Assembly: GCA_027625915.1 (NCBI GenBank)
Contig: JANTQA010000057.1
Span: forward strand, 6,572,001 to 6,636,000
Direction: 5' to 3'
From: Anaeramoeba flamelloides
Taxonomy: Eukaryota > Metamonada > Anaeramoebidae
Length of the DNA stretch: 64,000 nt
Positions 12,540-24,049 of this stretch are shown here, piece by piece; the first letter of the stretch is position 1; each line of letters starts with the position of its first letter. The notes under the pieces were generated by a model that worked only from the letters and a program-made list of their open reading frames with translations, was not told the DNA's origin and made no database searches. A program made the translations under genes and the position numbers.

Positions 12540-13120
12540 TTTTAAATTTATTGAGTGAAAATGATAAAAAAGAATTCCTAAAGCAAATTTGGAAAAAAAA
12601 GTTCGACCAAATAATAATAAATAGTAATATGGCTTGAAATTCAAGGTAATAAATTGCTTGTGTTCAGACAGATTAAGAAGATAAATAAAACCAATCTTCG
12701 AAAATTAGCTTTAATCGATTTTTTTTTATTCATTCTTGATTTCAACAAATTTAAATGAAATGGTGATCTTTCTTGTTTGGTCTTTCTAAAGAAAAGATTT
12801 GTAAATATACACACCTTTTCAGGTAGATTACTGTTGGGTTTAATGTTTAATTAATTTCACTCATTTTTATATAAACACACTTCTAGATCCAAAAACTAAT
12901 TTAATAAAACCAAAAATTTAATCAAAAAAAAATGTTCAAAAAATCAAAAAATTAAAAGATTCAACTCTGAATTACGTTGATTATTTTCACAAATAGAGCA
13001 GCGAATGATGTTTTGGTTTCAAAGTTTCAATATCTGGTGGCACTCAAAAAATATTTTTCAGTAAGGTTCACACAATTAAAATTTTCAAAATGATAAAATG
13101 TACTTAATTCCTTAATTGCT
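12540..13120. repeat. Dispersed repeat A, right part
   Basis: This aligns by eye in direct orientation with about 37110-37690, including 'ataataataaatagtaat', 'ggtgatctttc', 'ttggtttcaaagtttcaata' and 'aatatttttcagtaa'. The left part of the same repeat lies at 4080-5370, and 36070-37690 carries both parts joined. Confidence 0.6.
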
Positions 13121-13480
13121 TTAACTATGTGGAAAATTTTGAATTTTAATTTATGTTCATTTAACTGGAAAATATTTTCTATATAATCCGTTATCAAAAA
13201 GTAATTTAAACTTATGATATATTTTTTGATTTAAAATTATTTCATGTTGTCTAAAGACCCATTATTATTTCCATGTATTAATATCCTGAAAACTTTGATT
13301 TTTAATCAAATGAACGCCCCCCCCACCTTTAGAAAAAAAAAAGTTTTTTATTCCGATAAAATAAAACTAATGTGTTGTACTTTGGCTTTTTTTTTTCTTG
13401 AAAGTGAAAAATATTGAATATTCATTAATTTTTTTTTAAAAAATTATAAACAGAATTTAAATTTAAAGTAATATCAATAA

Positions 13481-13715
13481 TACTCTTAATTGTGAATTAA
13501 AAAGATCCAAATTTTTATTCAGTTTTCCTAATAAAAAAATTACAAAAGTAACAAGAATTCGTACAAATCACCAAAGAACTAAATTCTAAAAGTGAAATTA
13601 ACAATTTAAGCTATCTTTAAGAATTAAAAGTTTGAAAGTTTAACATGGTTTTAGAATCTTTTTTTTGGAAAGTTGAATGAAAATTTTTTTCCATTTATTT
13701 TGCAACAAATAGTAT
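13481..13715. mobile_element. Small MITE-like hairpin, TACTATTT family, second copy (235 bp)
   Basis: The right end, read in reverse complement, is TACTATTTGTTGCAAAATAA, continuing to 'TTTTCATTCAACTTTCC'. The left end (TACTCTTAATTGTGAATTAA) is a diverged form. It ends about 95 bp from the stop codon of the myotubularin gene, so it may lie in its 3' untranslated region. Confidence 0.55.
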
Positions 13716-13768
13716 TAAAATTAAAAAAAAATATACTCTTTATTTTTTTTAACACCAATTTTCTGAAT

Positions 13769-13794
<26 letters not shown>
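13769..13794. repeat. (AT)n microsatellite
   Basis: An uninterrupted AT dinucleotide run of about 26 bp, just downstream of the myotubularin stop codon. Confidence 0.9.
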
Positions 13795-13800
<6 letters not shown>

Positions 13801-13810
13801 ATTGAAAAAG

Positions 13811-16800
13811 TTAGTTTTTTCGTTTTTCATATGTTGATCGTCTACTTCTAATATTATTGTATTTAGAAAAGGTTTTATTTTCATGAATTTTCATTTCTTT
13901 TTCGATTTCTTCTAATTCTTTAACCAATTCATTCTTTCTTTCCAACAATTGTGTATACTGTTCAAGTGTTTGCTCAATTTTTTGATTTTGGTTATTTGAT
14001 ACTTTTTTATTTACATTTATATATTTGAGATAATAATTATTCCAAAAAACAAAATTTCTCATATTAAATTCAGGATAAATAACACTTGTATTCTTTATAT
14101 AATATGGATTTAAAAATTGTTCTGTGTTTTTGTTAATATATGTCCACAATGAAAAGGTGTTTTTCTGAAGTTCATGTGAATGTCTTTCCTTATCAGAGTT
14201 AAATAAAAAGGTTCCATATTTCAAAGAAAATAAGTTTTCTAAAATAAATATTAAATAATCTTCATTAAATTCATAATTCGATGGATCTTGAAACCAACAT
14301 TGATAAACAGTATCAATCCATTGTAAAAAAATCGGTGACCTTTGAGAATTAGCATAATTTATATCGGCTTGTCCAATTCTTTGATGGAATTTGTGACCAA
14401 ATGACAACCAATCCTTTTCAATCAGCACTTGGAACCCTTTGATTGTTCTATAATATGGATCCAAAAATAATTGGGAGAGGGCACATATTTGCGCAGTTCG
14501 ATCCCATCCATCACTACAATGAACAAATACAGATTGTGATTGTTGGCTTATAATACGTGCAATTTCAACTGAAGATCTAATAATTTTTTGCATATGTACA
14601 AACCAACCAGTATTTTCTAAACTTGAAAACCTATTTTTTTTATTTTTTTTTTATTTTTATTTTTATATTTTTTTTTTAATTTAAAAATAGAAATTATTAT
14701 TTTGAACCAAAAATAATCCATAACATATTAATTTATGATGACTGTTTTGTTGTATACAATTAAGAGAAAAATCATAATTATTTTATTTATTTTGAATTGA
14801 TCACTCTGAAAAATTTTTTTCATTCAAAAATATTCCAAATCAAAAAAATAGAATGAATAATTGCCACACATTTATTTCAAAAAACACAAATTCTCTTTTT
14901 TTATATTTACAAAAACTTAAATTAAGAGCCGAGTCATTTCGGTTAAAAATAATTTTCTGAAATGAAAAAAAAAAAATTTGTAATATTTATGAGTGCATAA
15001 TAACAATCAAAAACAAACCAACATGCTAAGCGCAATCGATCTCAAAAAATCAACAATACAAAATGAGGATATTTTAAGAAAAAAAAACAAAGAGAGATAC
15101 CGAATTTCCAATTTGAATGATTAGAATATATAATTTTGAAAACAACTATGTTAGTTTTGAAGTGTTGCTCTTTGGAGCTTTTTGTAGATCTAGAAGATTT
15201 TTTTTTTCCTTTTTTTCTATTTTCTAATTTCCTCTTTCTTGAATTAGTTATTTTTTTCTTCAAGAATGTTACAAAATCCTTATTTTGTAACATTTAGAGG
15301 TTTGCAAAAGAACTACAAATTAGATTAAATCGAATTAAATTGATTGTGTACTTGTAAAAAACAATTTGTTCTAAATAAAAGAAATTTAAACATTTGGAAA
15401 TTTAAAATAAAGAAAAAAGTAATTTTTTTTTAGATTTTGATTTTTTGGAATTAAGAATTCTTTTTAAACCTTTTTTTTAAATTGAATTTTTTGTCAATGA
15501 TGATTCTCTTAAACTTATTTTTATTTGTCGAATTCTTTGTCAGAAATTCTCTTATATTTTTTTTTTGTTATTCGAATTTTGTCAATCAAAAGAATTGAAA
15601 TTTCACAATACCCTTTTTGAGTTTCAAGCCACGCCTTGAGTATGGAGTAAATCCAAGGTAAATGACTAGAGCCTTAAATCCTGTTATGTTTACTGAAAAC
15701 TGAATTTTTATAAAAAAATACCATTTTAATTGGTATGTCTTTTTGTACCGATTCCTGGATTTTTTTAGAAAAAAACAGGAAATCGTTATTTCGAGATTAA
15801 TTCACTTTAATAAAAGAAAAAGAAAAAAAAAAAGAAATAGAAAAAAGATAGTATGTATTGGAAAAATGTTTTTTAAAAAAGAATTTATTGTTAAAGTCAT
15901 TCACAAAAGTATTCCAAAAAAATTCATTTCAAAAATTAAATTACTTCAAATATCAAAAAATGTATTCAAATTAAATCGAGAATAACCAGTTCAAGATTGT
16001 TTTTTAAAAATAAACATTTTTTTTTAAAATAAAACAGATATAATTACAATAACTAAGTCACAAATTCGCTAAAATTAAAACAAAATGCTTATACTTTCAT
16101 GTTCTAATTATTTTGGTTCAAGATTTGGTAACATCTATTTTAATAATTGAGATTTTCATTTGAAAAAGTTCTACAGGTAATATTTCTTCAAAAGTTTTTT
16201 TATTTAATCAGAGAAGGGATTTTCAACAAAAAAGAACATTTTAAAAGCCAAGTAGCGATCAAAAAAGATTTTTGATTGTAGATCAGAGTTAAGGTTCTTA
16301 TTTTTTGAGAAAATATTCTGTTTTCAGAATAGATAGGATTTGTCACCAAAAACATATAATTATAAGAATAGAGAAACTCAACAATATATTTTTTTTTGGT
16401 TATAAAATAAGTTTTTAGTTGGCACGTTGATTTTCACGAATTTAGATTTTTTTAACTTATTTTAAAGGATTGTTAAATTTTAAAATTATTTTGGAAAATA
16501 TCTTAACCAACCCAAAAAATTAAGATTTTTTTTTTTTTGTTTCCAAAAAATTAAAAAATAAATTACAAAGTACGGTATCTTTTTCCGAATTTTTTAATAT
16601 TTATTGGTTTTTTAATTGGATTTTTGAAAAAAAAAATTACAAGAAAATTTAATTTTATTTATTGTTTGTGAGAATGAAGTAAAATGACAAAATAATATAA
16701 AAAGAGAAGAATAAAAAATACATAAACAATTAATTGAATCAAAGAATAATACCCTGGGGATAATCAAATTAAAAAAAAAAACATAGTCAAATTTTCTGGA

Positions 16801-19800
16801 TGTTTCCTGTTTTTTTACAAAAAAACCTTCCAAATTTTGGAATAAACAGAAAACGCAAGAAAACGTTGGCACTGATCAGATTTTTACTAATTATTATTTT
16901 GATTAAAAAATTGATAGATTTTCAAAATAAAAGCAAGAATTTTAAAAAAAAAAACAGAAAACTCAAGAAAACCACAGTTAGATTTTTTTTAATTTCTGTT
17001 TCTTTAGAAAATAGAGGATTTGACGAGAGCTGTGCTTAAGTCACGATAAAGTTTCAAAAATCACGATTATCTCTATCAAATCGAGATATCGTAGAAAATC
17101 GCGATAATCAATAAAATCGCAATAATACAGTAAGTTCCACTTTTAGGACATAAGGTTTCAACCAAATTTTATACACATAAAAATCTCAAATTAAAGCACA
17201 TTTTTTGGAATTCTTTTCTTACACAAATTAACTTATTAGAATTTGAATTTTGTACATTAATTTAAGAATTTTTTTGTGTCTTAAATTTTGTTCAAAGTTT
17301 GTGTCTTAAAAGTGGAGCCGGCTGTATTTCAAATCTCGATATTCTAAAAAATCACGATAATTATCTCAAAATCGTGATAAATGTCCAAATATCGTGATAA
17401 AATTTTAATCGCGATTTAATAGTTAATGGCTTTTAGGGTAATTCAGAAATATTTTGAAAATGAAAAAAATTTTTTGATCAAAAAATAGATTTCTTAAAAA
17501 AAAAAGTTATTTTTTTATTATACAACGAAAAAGATCCTTTGTTCAATTAAAGATCAGATCCAAGAGTTTTTTATGTATTTTGTTTTAATTTGGTTGACTT
17601 ATCGATCGATCCTTTGATATCAACAAACGTTAATAAAAACAAAAGGCTAATAAATAGTTTCTCAGTCAACTGTTGTGTTAATAATTGGTGATAATGTTGC
17701 TAGTCTGTTGTGAAAGCTTTTGAAAAGTTTTCCAACTCTTTCAGCTTTCCTAAAATATTGAAAATATTTTAATCCAAGAACACACCCTTTAAAAGAACAC
17801 GTGATGGGTTGGTTGTTTTAGAGGCCTTTTTATTCAATGCAATTTCTAAGATTGTTTGTACATTTATTTTCTTTTTGTAATTCTTCTTCTTCTCATATCT
17901 TTGTATTTTACAGAAAACACAATTAGAGTTTAAAGGTTTTTTTGATCGATCACCCATAATAAGGAAAATTACTCTTTTTTTTCTTTTTGGCTATTTAACT
18001 TGTGAAGGTAATAGCTCCACTTTATAAAAAAACACACACTATTTTATATTCAAGTATATTGCTGAAATGGATGATTATTTGTTTGATCATAAAATTAACA
18101 GGAATATTTTACTTTTGTAAAAAAAAAAAATGAAAAGAAAACATTTTTTTTTCAACTACAAAAAAACCCATACCTTTACGAAAGATTTCTGCCTTTCATA
18201 CCTTTTCAAATACTTGAAGACACTTTACAACCCTTTCAAACATTTTCTAACCTTTTATTAACGGGGAAAATTGTTTCAAAAGTGTCTTGCTTTTTCAAAT
18301 TCAAGAGATTTTGTTAGGGTGCTTTTAAAAAAATATTTTTCATTTGTCGAATTTTTTATTTTATCGCAGTAATGTGGATTATCTCCCAATTTTTATGATT
18401 TTTCGTGATAAATTAGGACTAATCACGATTTTTTCAGAATACGTCGATTTTATTGTTAATCTCGTGAGAATAGAAGTTATATATATATTTTTTTTAAACT
18501 CAAACTTTTTATTTATTAAAAATACAAGTATATAATTCCTCACAACTACTTATAAGAAAGAGATTAGAACACTAAAAAGTTTAGGATAGTATTGTACTCA
18601 CTGTGAAAAGATTTTGGGAAATCCTTTAGTTAATTAGGCAAAGTTTGAAATTTTCTGATCTTTGTTTTTTCAATTCTAAAAAAGAAAAATAAGAAGTATT
18701 TTACTCATAAATCCGACTTTAAAAAGGTTATTTAAAGTTATTTTAGAAGATTTTAACTAATTTTTTTGCGATATTGTTAATCTCATAAATCCCAAAAGAT
18801 CGCTCGTCACAACGATTTACGACATTGGAAAATTAATTTGATTGAAGGAACCCAATTATTTGTTCAATATACTACAAAGAAAAAAGCCCTTCAATTTTCT
18901 TATAAAGGTTGAAAATTGAATGAATTCTCTTTCTTTGTTTAAAAACAAGCCGAAAATCAAACAGCATTTTTGGTTTTGATTAAAAAGAAATCAATATCAT
19001 TTTTTAAAAAATAAAAAAAACGTTTGGTCTATCTTTTTTCTTCGAAAAAAAGGAGAAAAAAACCATTAATAAAATATTTTCAAAATGAGAAAAAAACATA
19101 TTTGTAAAATTTTCGAAAGAAATTAGAAAAAAAAAGAAAAAATTTTATTTAACTAAGTCAAGTTTTGAAATTTTTATAGGAATGCTCAAAATTAGTCACT
19201 GTTAAGAACACACAATAGATGCGGGTTTTTATGTTTGATCACCTTCGGATGCTTCTTAACAATCGTGAAATAAAAGGGGAGACAGAGACTATTGAAAAGT
19301 TGGACGATCTATTTTGTCTCTCTGGAATTTCAAACCAAGTTTTGTCAGTAATGGATAAAAATTTTTACTTCAATGTTTTCCATAATTCAGTAGGTAGAAA
19401 AAAAAGTTTTGAAGTACAAGTTCTTCCAAGCTTCTTTAAAAAATAACAAATTATTTTTTTACTTGTTTAAATTTGCTTGTTTGTTTTATTATTGTTGTGT
19501 AGAGTTAGATCCTGCGTTCCCAAAAATAAATATCGACTCATATTGTTTCATTTGTTCAACAATCACCAGTTATAATTCCTCGTTTTCGATCCCCCTTCCA
19601 GACTGAAAATAGTGAGATTGTCCTGGTGCTAAAGGGATATTAATCGTCGTTCTTCGAACTCCTCAATATCATCTTATACCACTTCGAACAATATCATCTT
19701 TCTCGTTCTTACAGGCCAAACTCATAACATAACAAAGTGATTGTTTCCAAATCGAACCAATAAGCAACGTTATCATCAAAACCTCTAAGCATCGGATTTT

Positions 19801-20165
19801 TTAATTAAAAACAAGAATAATAAAAAAAAAATATGCACTCTACGGCACCCCCACTGCAATTTCTTAACTAAAGTTTTTTTGAATTCAATAAATATGTTGT
19901 TGGACATAAAAGTAATATTCACGAACATAAAATTCGGATATCCCTTAAGAGAAAAAAAAACTACTGAAATACTCTTGAAAGTCATGATTCTGGAATATTT
20001 TTAAATAGTTGAAAAAAAATGAACTAAAGTCTGCAGTTTTTTATAATATTTTTTTTCTATTTTTAGAGCGCAAGAACGAAAATTTTATTCGGGTTGAAAA
20101 GACTGTTTGTATTTTTTTCTTTAAACCTTGATATATTCTGTTTTTCGTATACATTTTTCATTCAG

Positions 20166-20203
<38 letters not shown>

Positions 20204-22067
20204 GATATATTTGATAATATGAAATTCAAAAAAATGTGGAAAAAGAAAAAAAAAAAAAAAACAATCTTCAAACCCTAGAAGTAAAGAAAAAAACAAATAA
20301 AAAAAAATGAATCAAAAATTACCATTTTTTATCGTCGTGTATTGATTGAAAACATAGATTTCTAATTTTACTCAAACTTTCTCTCATCACATGTATATTA
20401 TCGATTCCTAAAAATTGTATTTCGCAGTTAGGATAATTGGCAATCATTTCATATCCACCGCCTTTGGCCTTATTAGCCATTGCATTTTTTTTCGGTCTGC
20501 AGTCCATAATATATAGCCTTTTAAAATTGGGTGTTGACTTTAAAATGGAAACGAGCATTTTTTCATCATATATGTTTGCTTTTTTTGTGATCCCCACGCG
20601 TGGCTGAGACGCCCTCGTGATCGTGGCGCCTGTCACGGGGTGCACCCAAGTCAAAGTCGGCAATCTAGCCTTTGAACGGTATCTGGACACGTGGTAGATT
20701 TCTTCAATTGAAAGGCACTTGGGAACAACCAATGTTTTTGGGTATGTTGAGCACAGCTGATATTTAAAATTGATTTTCGAGAGGGTCCAATTTTTGTTTG
20801 GCAAGCCTTGCCGTTTAAATTCGCTGTCGGGGCTATAAACCGCCCAGCCGTCATCGATTTCCTTCGCGATTTTTAAATTGTAGGCATAGCAAAACTCGAT
20901 CGTCGAGGGGAACGTCCTGTTGACGATTTCCCGAAAGAAGCCCCTTCTCGATTGCGTTTTTTTATTGAAATAAAACTTATAGACCCTGAAGTCTTTCGCA
21001 AGAATTTCGATACCATAAGAATAGTTTCCTCGAGATGTGGACTTGCCCCCAAATTTTCCGATTTTTAAAATCGTGCCTAAAGGGATCTCTGGATTTAATA
21101 AGATCGGCAGTTCATTAAATAACTCCGTTTTGGAGGGAACGAAAAAGAGCCTGTAATTGGTCAAGATCAACTCGCCAATTTCTGGAATGTTCTTTGAAGA
21201 GTTGGATGGATAGAAATATGTTACCTTATTTGCGTTCTCAACTTCTTTTTCTCGGTGGTTGAAATGGAAATGCAGCGGACCAAACGATTGGTTCGTCCAA
21301 GATCTTGGCTGGTTGGTGGAATTGCTGTTATATTTGCTTTTAATTCTTACCTTCGAGAGAATGCCTGATTTTTTCTTTTTGTTTTTTGGCTGTGCCGATT
21401 TTTTGGGTTGGCTTTGGGTTTGCCTTTTACTCAGAAACTTAAATTTTTGTTTGTGAAAACTTTTTGGATTTTCTTTTTCTCTTTCATTTTGGTTTTCTTT
21501 TTCCTTTTCTTTTTCATTTTCTTTTTCTTTTTCTTTTTCTTTTTCTTTTTCTTTTTCTTTTTCTTTTTCTTTTTCTTTTTCTCTACCTATTTTGGGAAAC
21601 TTGGTTTTTTCGAGTTGGGTGGTATTTTTTTGATCACTTTCCTTCTTAGTTGTTTCGAATTTAGCAAAATTTTTATTCCAACCTTCAGATTTATTTTGTT
21701 CAAAATTATTCTTTGAAGAAAAACTTTTTTGTGTTTGGGTAAATCTAAAATTATTATTTTTTGTGTTTCTGAGTGTCCTTTTTGGCAGCTTTGGTGGATC
21801 GTTCTCACTTGTTGAAACATCTTTTTTTTTAACATTCGTGTTGTTTTCACTAAATACATTATTATTATTTTCTTGATCAGAAGACGACGTGGTTAAGTCT
21901 TCATCAGAAACATTAACAATATTAATTGAAATTCCAGAAAGCTTTGCATCAAATTCATCTTCATCAATATCATCCTCAGTCTCAAATTCAAGGTTGAGCT
22001 TTTCAAGTGTTTTTCGAATAATTTCTTCTTCTGTTTCAGTGAATTTCACAGTTTTTGTCGAACTCAT
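13811..22067 (-). CDS. Myotubularin-family phosphoinositide 3-phosphatase
   Basis: Exons 22067-20323 and 14630-13811 join in frame (phase 2, codon TGG) to give 854 residues. ATG 22067 (MSSTKTV) is preferred over an upstream ATG at 22199 because the upstream 44 residues are Phe/Lys-rich untranslated-looking sequence. Residues 1 to about 250 are low complexity, with a Glu/Lys repeat at about 163-195. A PH-GRAM domain follows at about 285-385. The phosphatase domain shows YRSKARLPTLTW, IMDCRPKKNAMANKAKGGGY, and after the splice the active site HCSDGWDRT with Cys620 and Arg626, followed by EKDWLSFGHKF and RSPIFLQW. A C-terminal coiled coil lies at about 800-840. The catalytic Cys and Arg are present, so it should be an active enzyme, removing the 3-phosphate from PI3P or PI(3,5)P2 on endosomal membranes (family knowledge). 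The catalytic Cys is encoded only downstream of the giant intron. Confidence 0.93.
17040..17410. repeat. Tract of ATCGCGAT/ATCACGAT-type motifs, split by a MITE
   Basis: About a dozen variants of 'atcgcgata', 'atcacgata' and 'atcgtgata' occur on both sides of the 17128-17324 element. Similar motif clusters occur at about 27550-27690, 48890-49010 and 18340-18480. The sequence just beyond (17440-17600) also resembles 27700-27860, suggesting a dispersed repeat family. Confidence 0.55.
17128..17324. mobile_element. Tc1/mariner-like MITE (197 bp), copy 1
   Basis: The ends are CAGTAAGTTCCACTTTTAGG and, in reverse complement, CAGCCGGCTCCACTTTTAAG, flanked by TA on both sides (17126-17127 and 17325-17326). 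The inverted repeats extend roughly 75 bp. CAG-type ends with a TA duplication are typical of the Tc1/mariner superfamily. It has no transposase. A relative lies at 63507-63700. Confidence 0.75.
17769..17957 (-). CDS. Hypothetical small ORF nested in the myotubularin intron
   Basis: A 62-codon frame starts at an ATG and contains a CxxC pair (NCVFCKI) followed by Lys-rich sequence ending SRVLLKGVFLD. The amino-acid mix is less Phe/Ile/Asn-biased than chance frames here. I do not recognise a family; the CVFCKI string recalls the zinc site of HIT proteins, but nothing else of that family follows. A donor-like GTAAAA lies within the CxxC region. It may be chance or a remnant. Confidence 0.2.
   Translation of the reverse strand: MGDRSKKPLNSNCVFCKIQRYEKKKNYKKKINVQTILEIALNKKASKTTNPSRVLLKGVFLD
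19200..19800. pseudogene. Possible decayed coding sequence in the myotubularin intron
   Basis: This stretch is visibly richer in G and C than the surrounding intron. It carries broken coding-like frames on both strands: a 75-codon plus-strand frame at 19219-19446, and minus-strand strings such as DDNVAYWFDLETITLL near 19740-19790. No frame continues and no family is recognised. Confidence 0.25.
20169..20200. repeat. (AT)n microsatellite
   Basis: About 32 bp of pure AT dinucleotide, inside the giant intron close to its 5' splice site (about 120 bp away). Confidence 0.9.
21490..21585. repeat. Hexanucleotide repeat coding for (Glu-Lys)n
   Basis: Tandem TTTTTC units on the plus strand encode an alternating Glu-Lys run within exon 1 of the myotubularin gene. 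Near-perfect repeats of this kind are prone to length change. The run lies in the disordered N-terminal region, before the PH-GRAM domain. Confidence 0.85.
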
Positions 22068-22803
22068 TTTTTTTTCTGAGAAAACAAAAGAAAAAATTTG
22101 AAAAAATAACAGGTTTTTTTTCTCAAATGGAAAAATATTTTTGTTTTCAGAAAAATTTACACCTTTAGTTTGAAAAAAAGAATGTAAAAAAAAACACAAA
22201 TTTCATTGAAATTTTGTTCGTTGAAACATATATTAATTTGAATCGTTATAATTAAGAAAATCTTTAAGAAAAAATTAGTTTATTTTTGAAGGTGATTGAA
22301 TTATTATTCTGTAAAGAATAGATTTCTATTTTCCCAATATGTAAATAAAGAGTTCTCATTAATCTTTACATTTGTACCAAATTGGTTCTTATCATTCAGA
22401 AGAAAACTTAAATAATCCGAACATAAATGGTAGAAAGTTAAGTTTTCCAACTTACCAGTATTTTTCTTCATACCAATTAGTAAAATTTAAACTTAGGCAA
22501 AAACATTTACAGACTTTAGAAAGAAAACGAACACATATATAGGATGAAAACAACATACAAACAAGAAATAGGACTTTTTGAATAAATTATAAAAAAGAAT
22601 TATTGGGATACTGAAAGATTAAATTGTAATTTTTTTAAAAAAAATAAGCAAAAGATCTTTTTTTAAATGAACAAAAAAAAAATTTTCATCTAACAAAATT
22701 TTAAATTCTGAAGAAATTTTTGAATTTAAAGCATTTGATATTTTTTTTGACCTTATATTATGTTCATATTTGATATCAAAATCCAATTAATACATGAACT
22801 ACG

Positions 22804-22806
<3 letters not shown>

Positions 22807-22838
<32 letters not shown>
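22807..22838. repeat. (AT)n microsatellite
   Basis: A pure AT dinucleotide run of about 32 bp upstream of the myotubularin gene. Confidence 0.9.
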
Positions 22839-22840
<2 letters not shown>

Positions 22841-23139
22841 TAGGTATAAATTTTTTTTTCGTTGTATTAAACAAGTTTTTCATGTGTGGGTAACGATATA
22901 ATTCGTTGGTATGATATATTTATATGTAATCAAAACACAAAAAAATTAGGTGAGTTGATCTAATTTGGAATTGGGAAAAAAGTGAAAATTTTGACCACTT
23001 TTCTTCACCAACTAGTAATTTTTTTAAAAAATTTAATTCATTTTCTCAGTGTTTAAAGAGTTTAGAATTTTCAAGGGTTTTAAACGGAGAAGCCTCTTTG
23101 TATTGTTTTGGTGTTTTCAAAAGAAGAAAAGAAACTAAA

Positions 23140-23420
23140 CTCCATTTCACACAAAGTGGCCCAGCCAAAAATGAAAAAGTCACTTTATTTTTAAGAATCA
23201 ACCAAACTTGGATTGTTTAGAAATACCAGAAATAATAAACTTCTTATAAGAGTCCATAATTATAAAAGAAACCCCTGAACAAACCATAAATTTCAAAAAA
23301 AAAAATGATAAAAAATTTGTTGGGCCCCATTCATTGGAACGTCTCGTGCAAAATTCTCAATTTCTTTAGGAAATTAAAATTGTTGATAATAAGATTTTTT
23401 AGTTCTAAATGTATGAATTT
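23140..23420. repeat. Dispersed repeat F, copy 1
   Basis: In reverse complement this matches 54720-55005. The best conserved blocks are 'aaaaatcttattatcaac', 'gttccaatgaatgggg' and 'tttttggctgggcc' followed by 'gaaatggagttta'. The middle is diverged. Confidence 0.55.
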
Positions 23421-24010
23421 TAAAAGAACATACAAATATTAACTTTTCTTAATGTTTATTTCGTTTTTCAAACATTGTTTTTTTCAAATTTAATTTATAA
23501 AAAAAAAAATAAAAAAAAAAAAAAAAAAAAAGCAAAAAAAAAAAAAAAAAACAAAATTTTACAAAACGAGAAAAAATGATTTTGATCTAAAAATTGAAAA
23601 TTTTAGTTTGCTAAGTGTAATCAATTAAACTCATAGAATGTCTTCCATTTCTTCAATAAAACAAGGCCTCTTTGACTGAAAAAGAGTTTATATTCATGTT
23701 TTTTAATACAAAAACTTCCACTTGAATGGAAATTGCTAATACCTTTTGGTAGAACAAGGCATTTTATACAATTATGGCTACATGTTTATTTATCTTATTT
23801 ATTTTTTTTTTTCGTTGTTTTTAAGTTTTTTGGTTTGTATTTTTTCACATCCCCAAAATCGAAAAGTATGATTTAAAAAGAATTTGAGGACTTTTTCTAA
23901 GTTAAAAAAAAACTAAAACAGATGAAATGAAAAAAACACGTAAAAAAATTGATAAGGTACGATATTATAAGATTATCCTGATTTAAAAATGAAAAATTGG
24001 AATACCTGCG

Positions 24011-24049
<39 letters not shown>
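24011..24049. repeat. (AT)n(GT)n microsatellite
   Basis: An AT run passing directly into a short GT run, about 230 bp before the hairpin element at 24280. Confidence 0.9.

Larger units (their letters stand above)
10799..13810. other. 3-kb intergenic region with clustered hairpin elements
   Basis: It lies between the 5' end of the bZIP gene and the 3' end of the myotubularin gene. No gene is seen. It holds at least three small inverted-repeat elements (11381-11604, 11831-12006, 13481-13715), further half copies around 11336 and 12110-12470, and the right part of dispersed repeat A. Confidence 0.6.
14631..20322 (-). other. Giant intron (5,692 bp) of the myotubularin gene
   Basis: On the minus strand the donor is TG|GTAATT and the acceptor AAATAG|GTTTTC. 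The splice joins SIHDDKKW to FSSLENTGW exactly as the myotubularin family continues, leaving no gap for another exon. Inside are a Tc1/mariner-like MITE (17128-17324), a tract of ATCGCGAT-type motifs, an (AT)n run and two weak coding-like stretches (17769-17957 and about 19200-19800). Confidence 0.85.

Noticed and set aside
13811-14593. Independent short phosphatase gene starting at 14593
   Set aside because: The frame opens upstream to an acceptor at 14631 and continues the myotubularin encoded from 22067; the ATG at 14593 is internal.
15743-15985. Plus-strand 80-codon Lys/Arg-rich frame
   Set aside because: It is composed almost only of AAA/AAG, TTT and ATT codons from A-rich intron DNA; there is no domain and it is antisense to the myotubularin gene.
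21259-21716. Plus-strand Phe-rich frames opposite the Glu-Lys repeat
   Set aside because: They are shadows of the myotubularin coding strand; poly-Phe comes from the complement of the (Glu-Lys) repeat.
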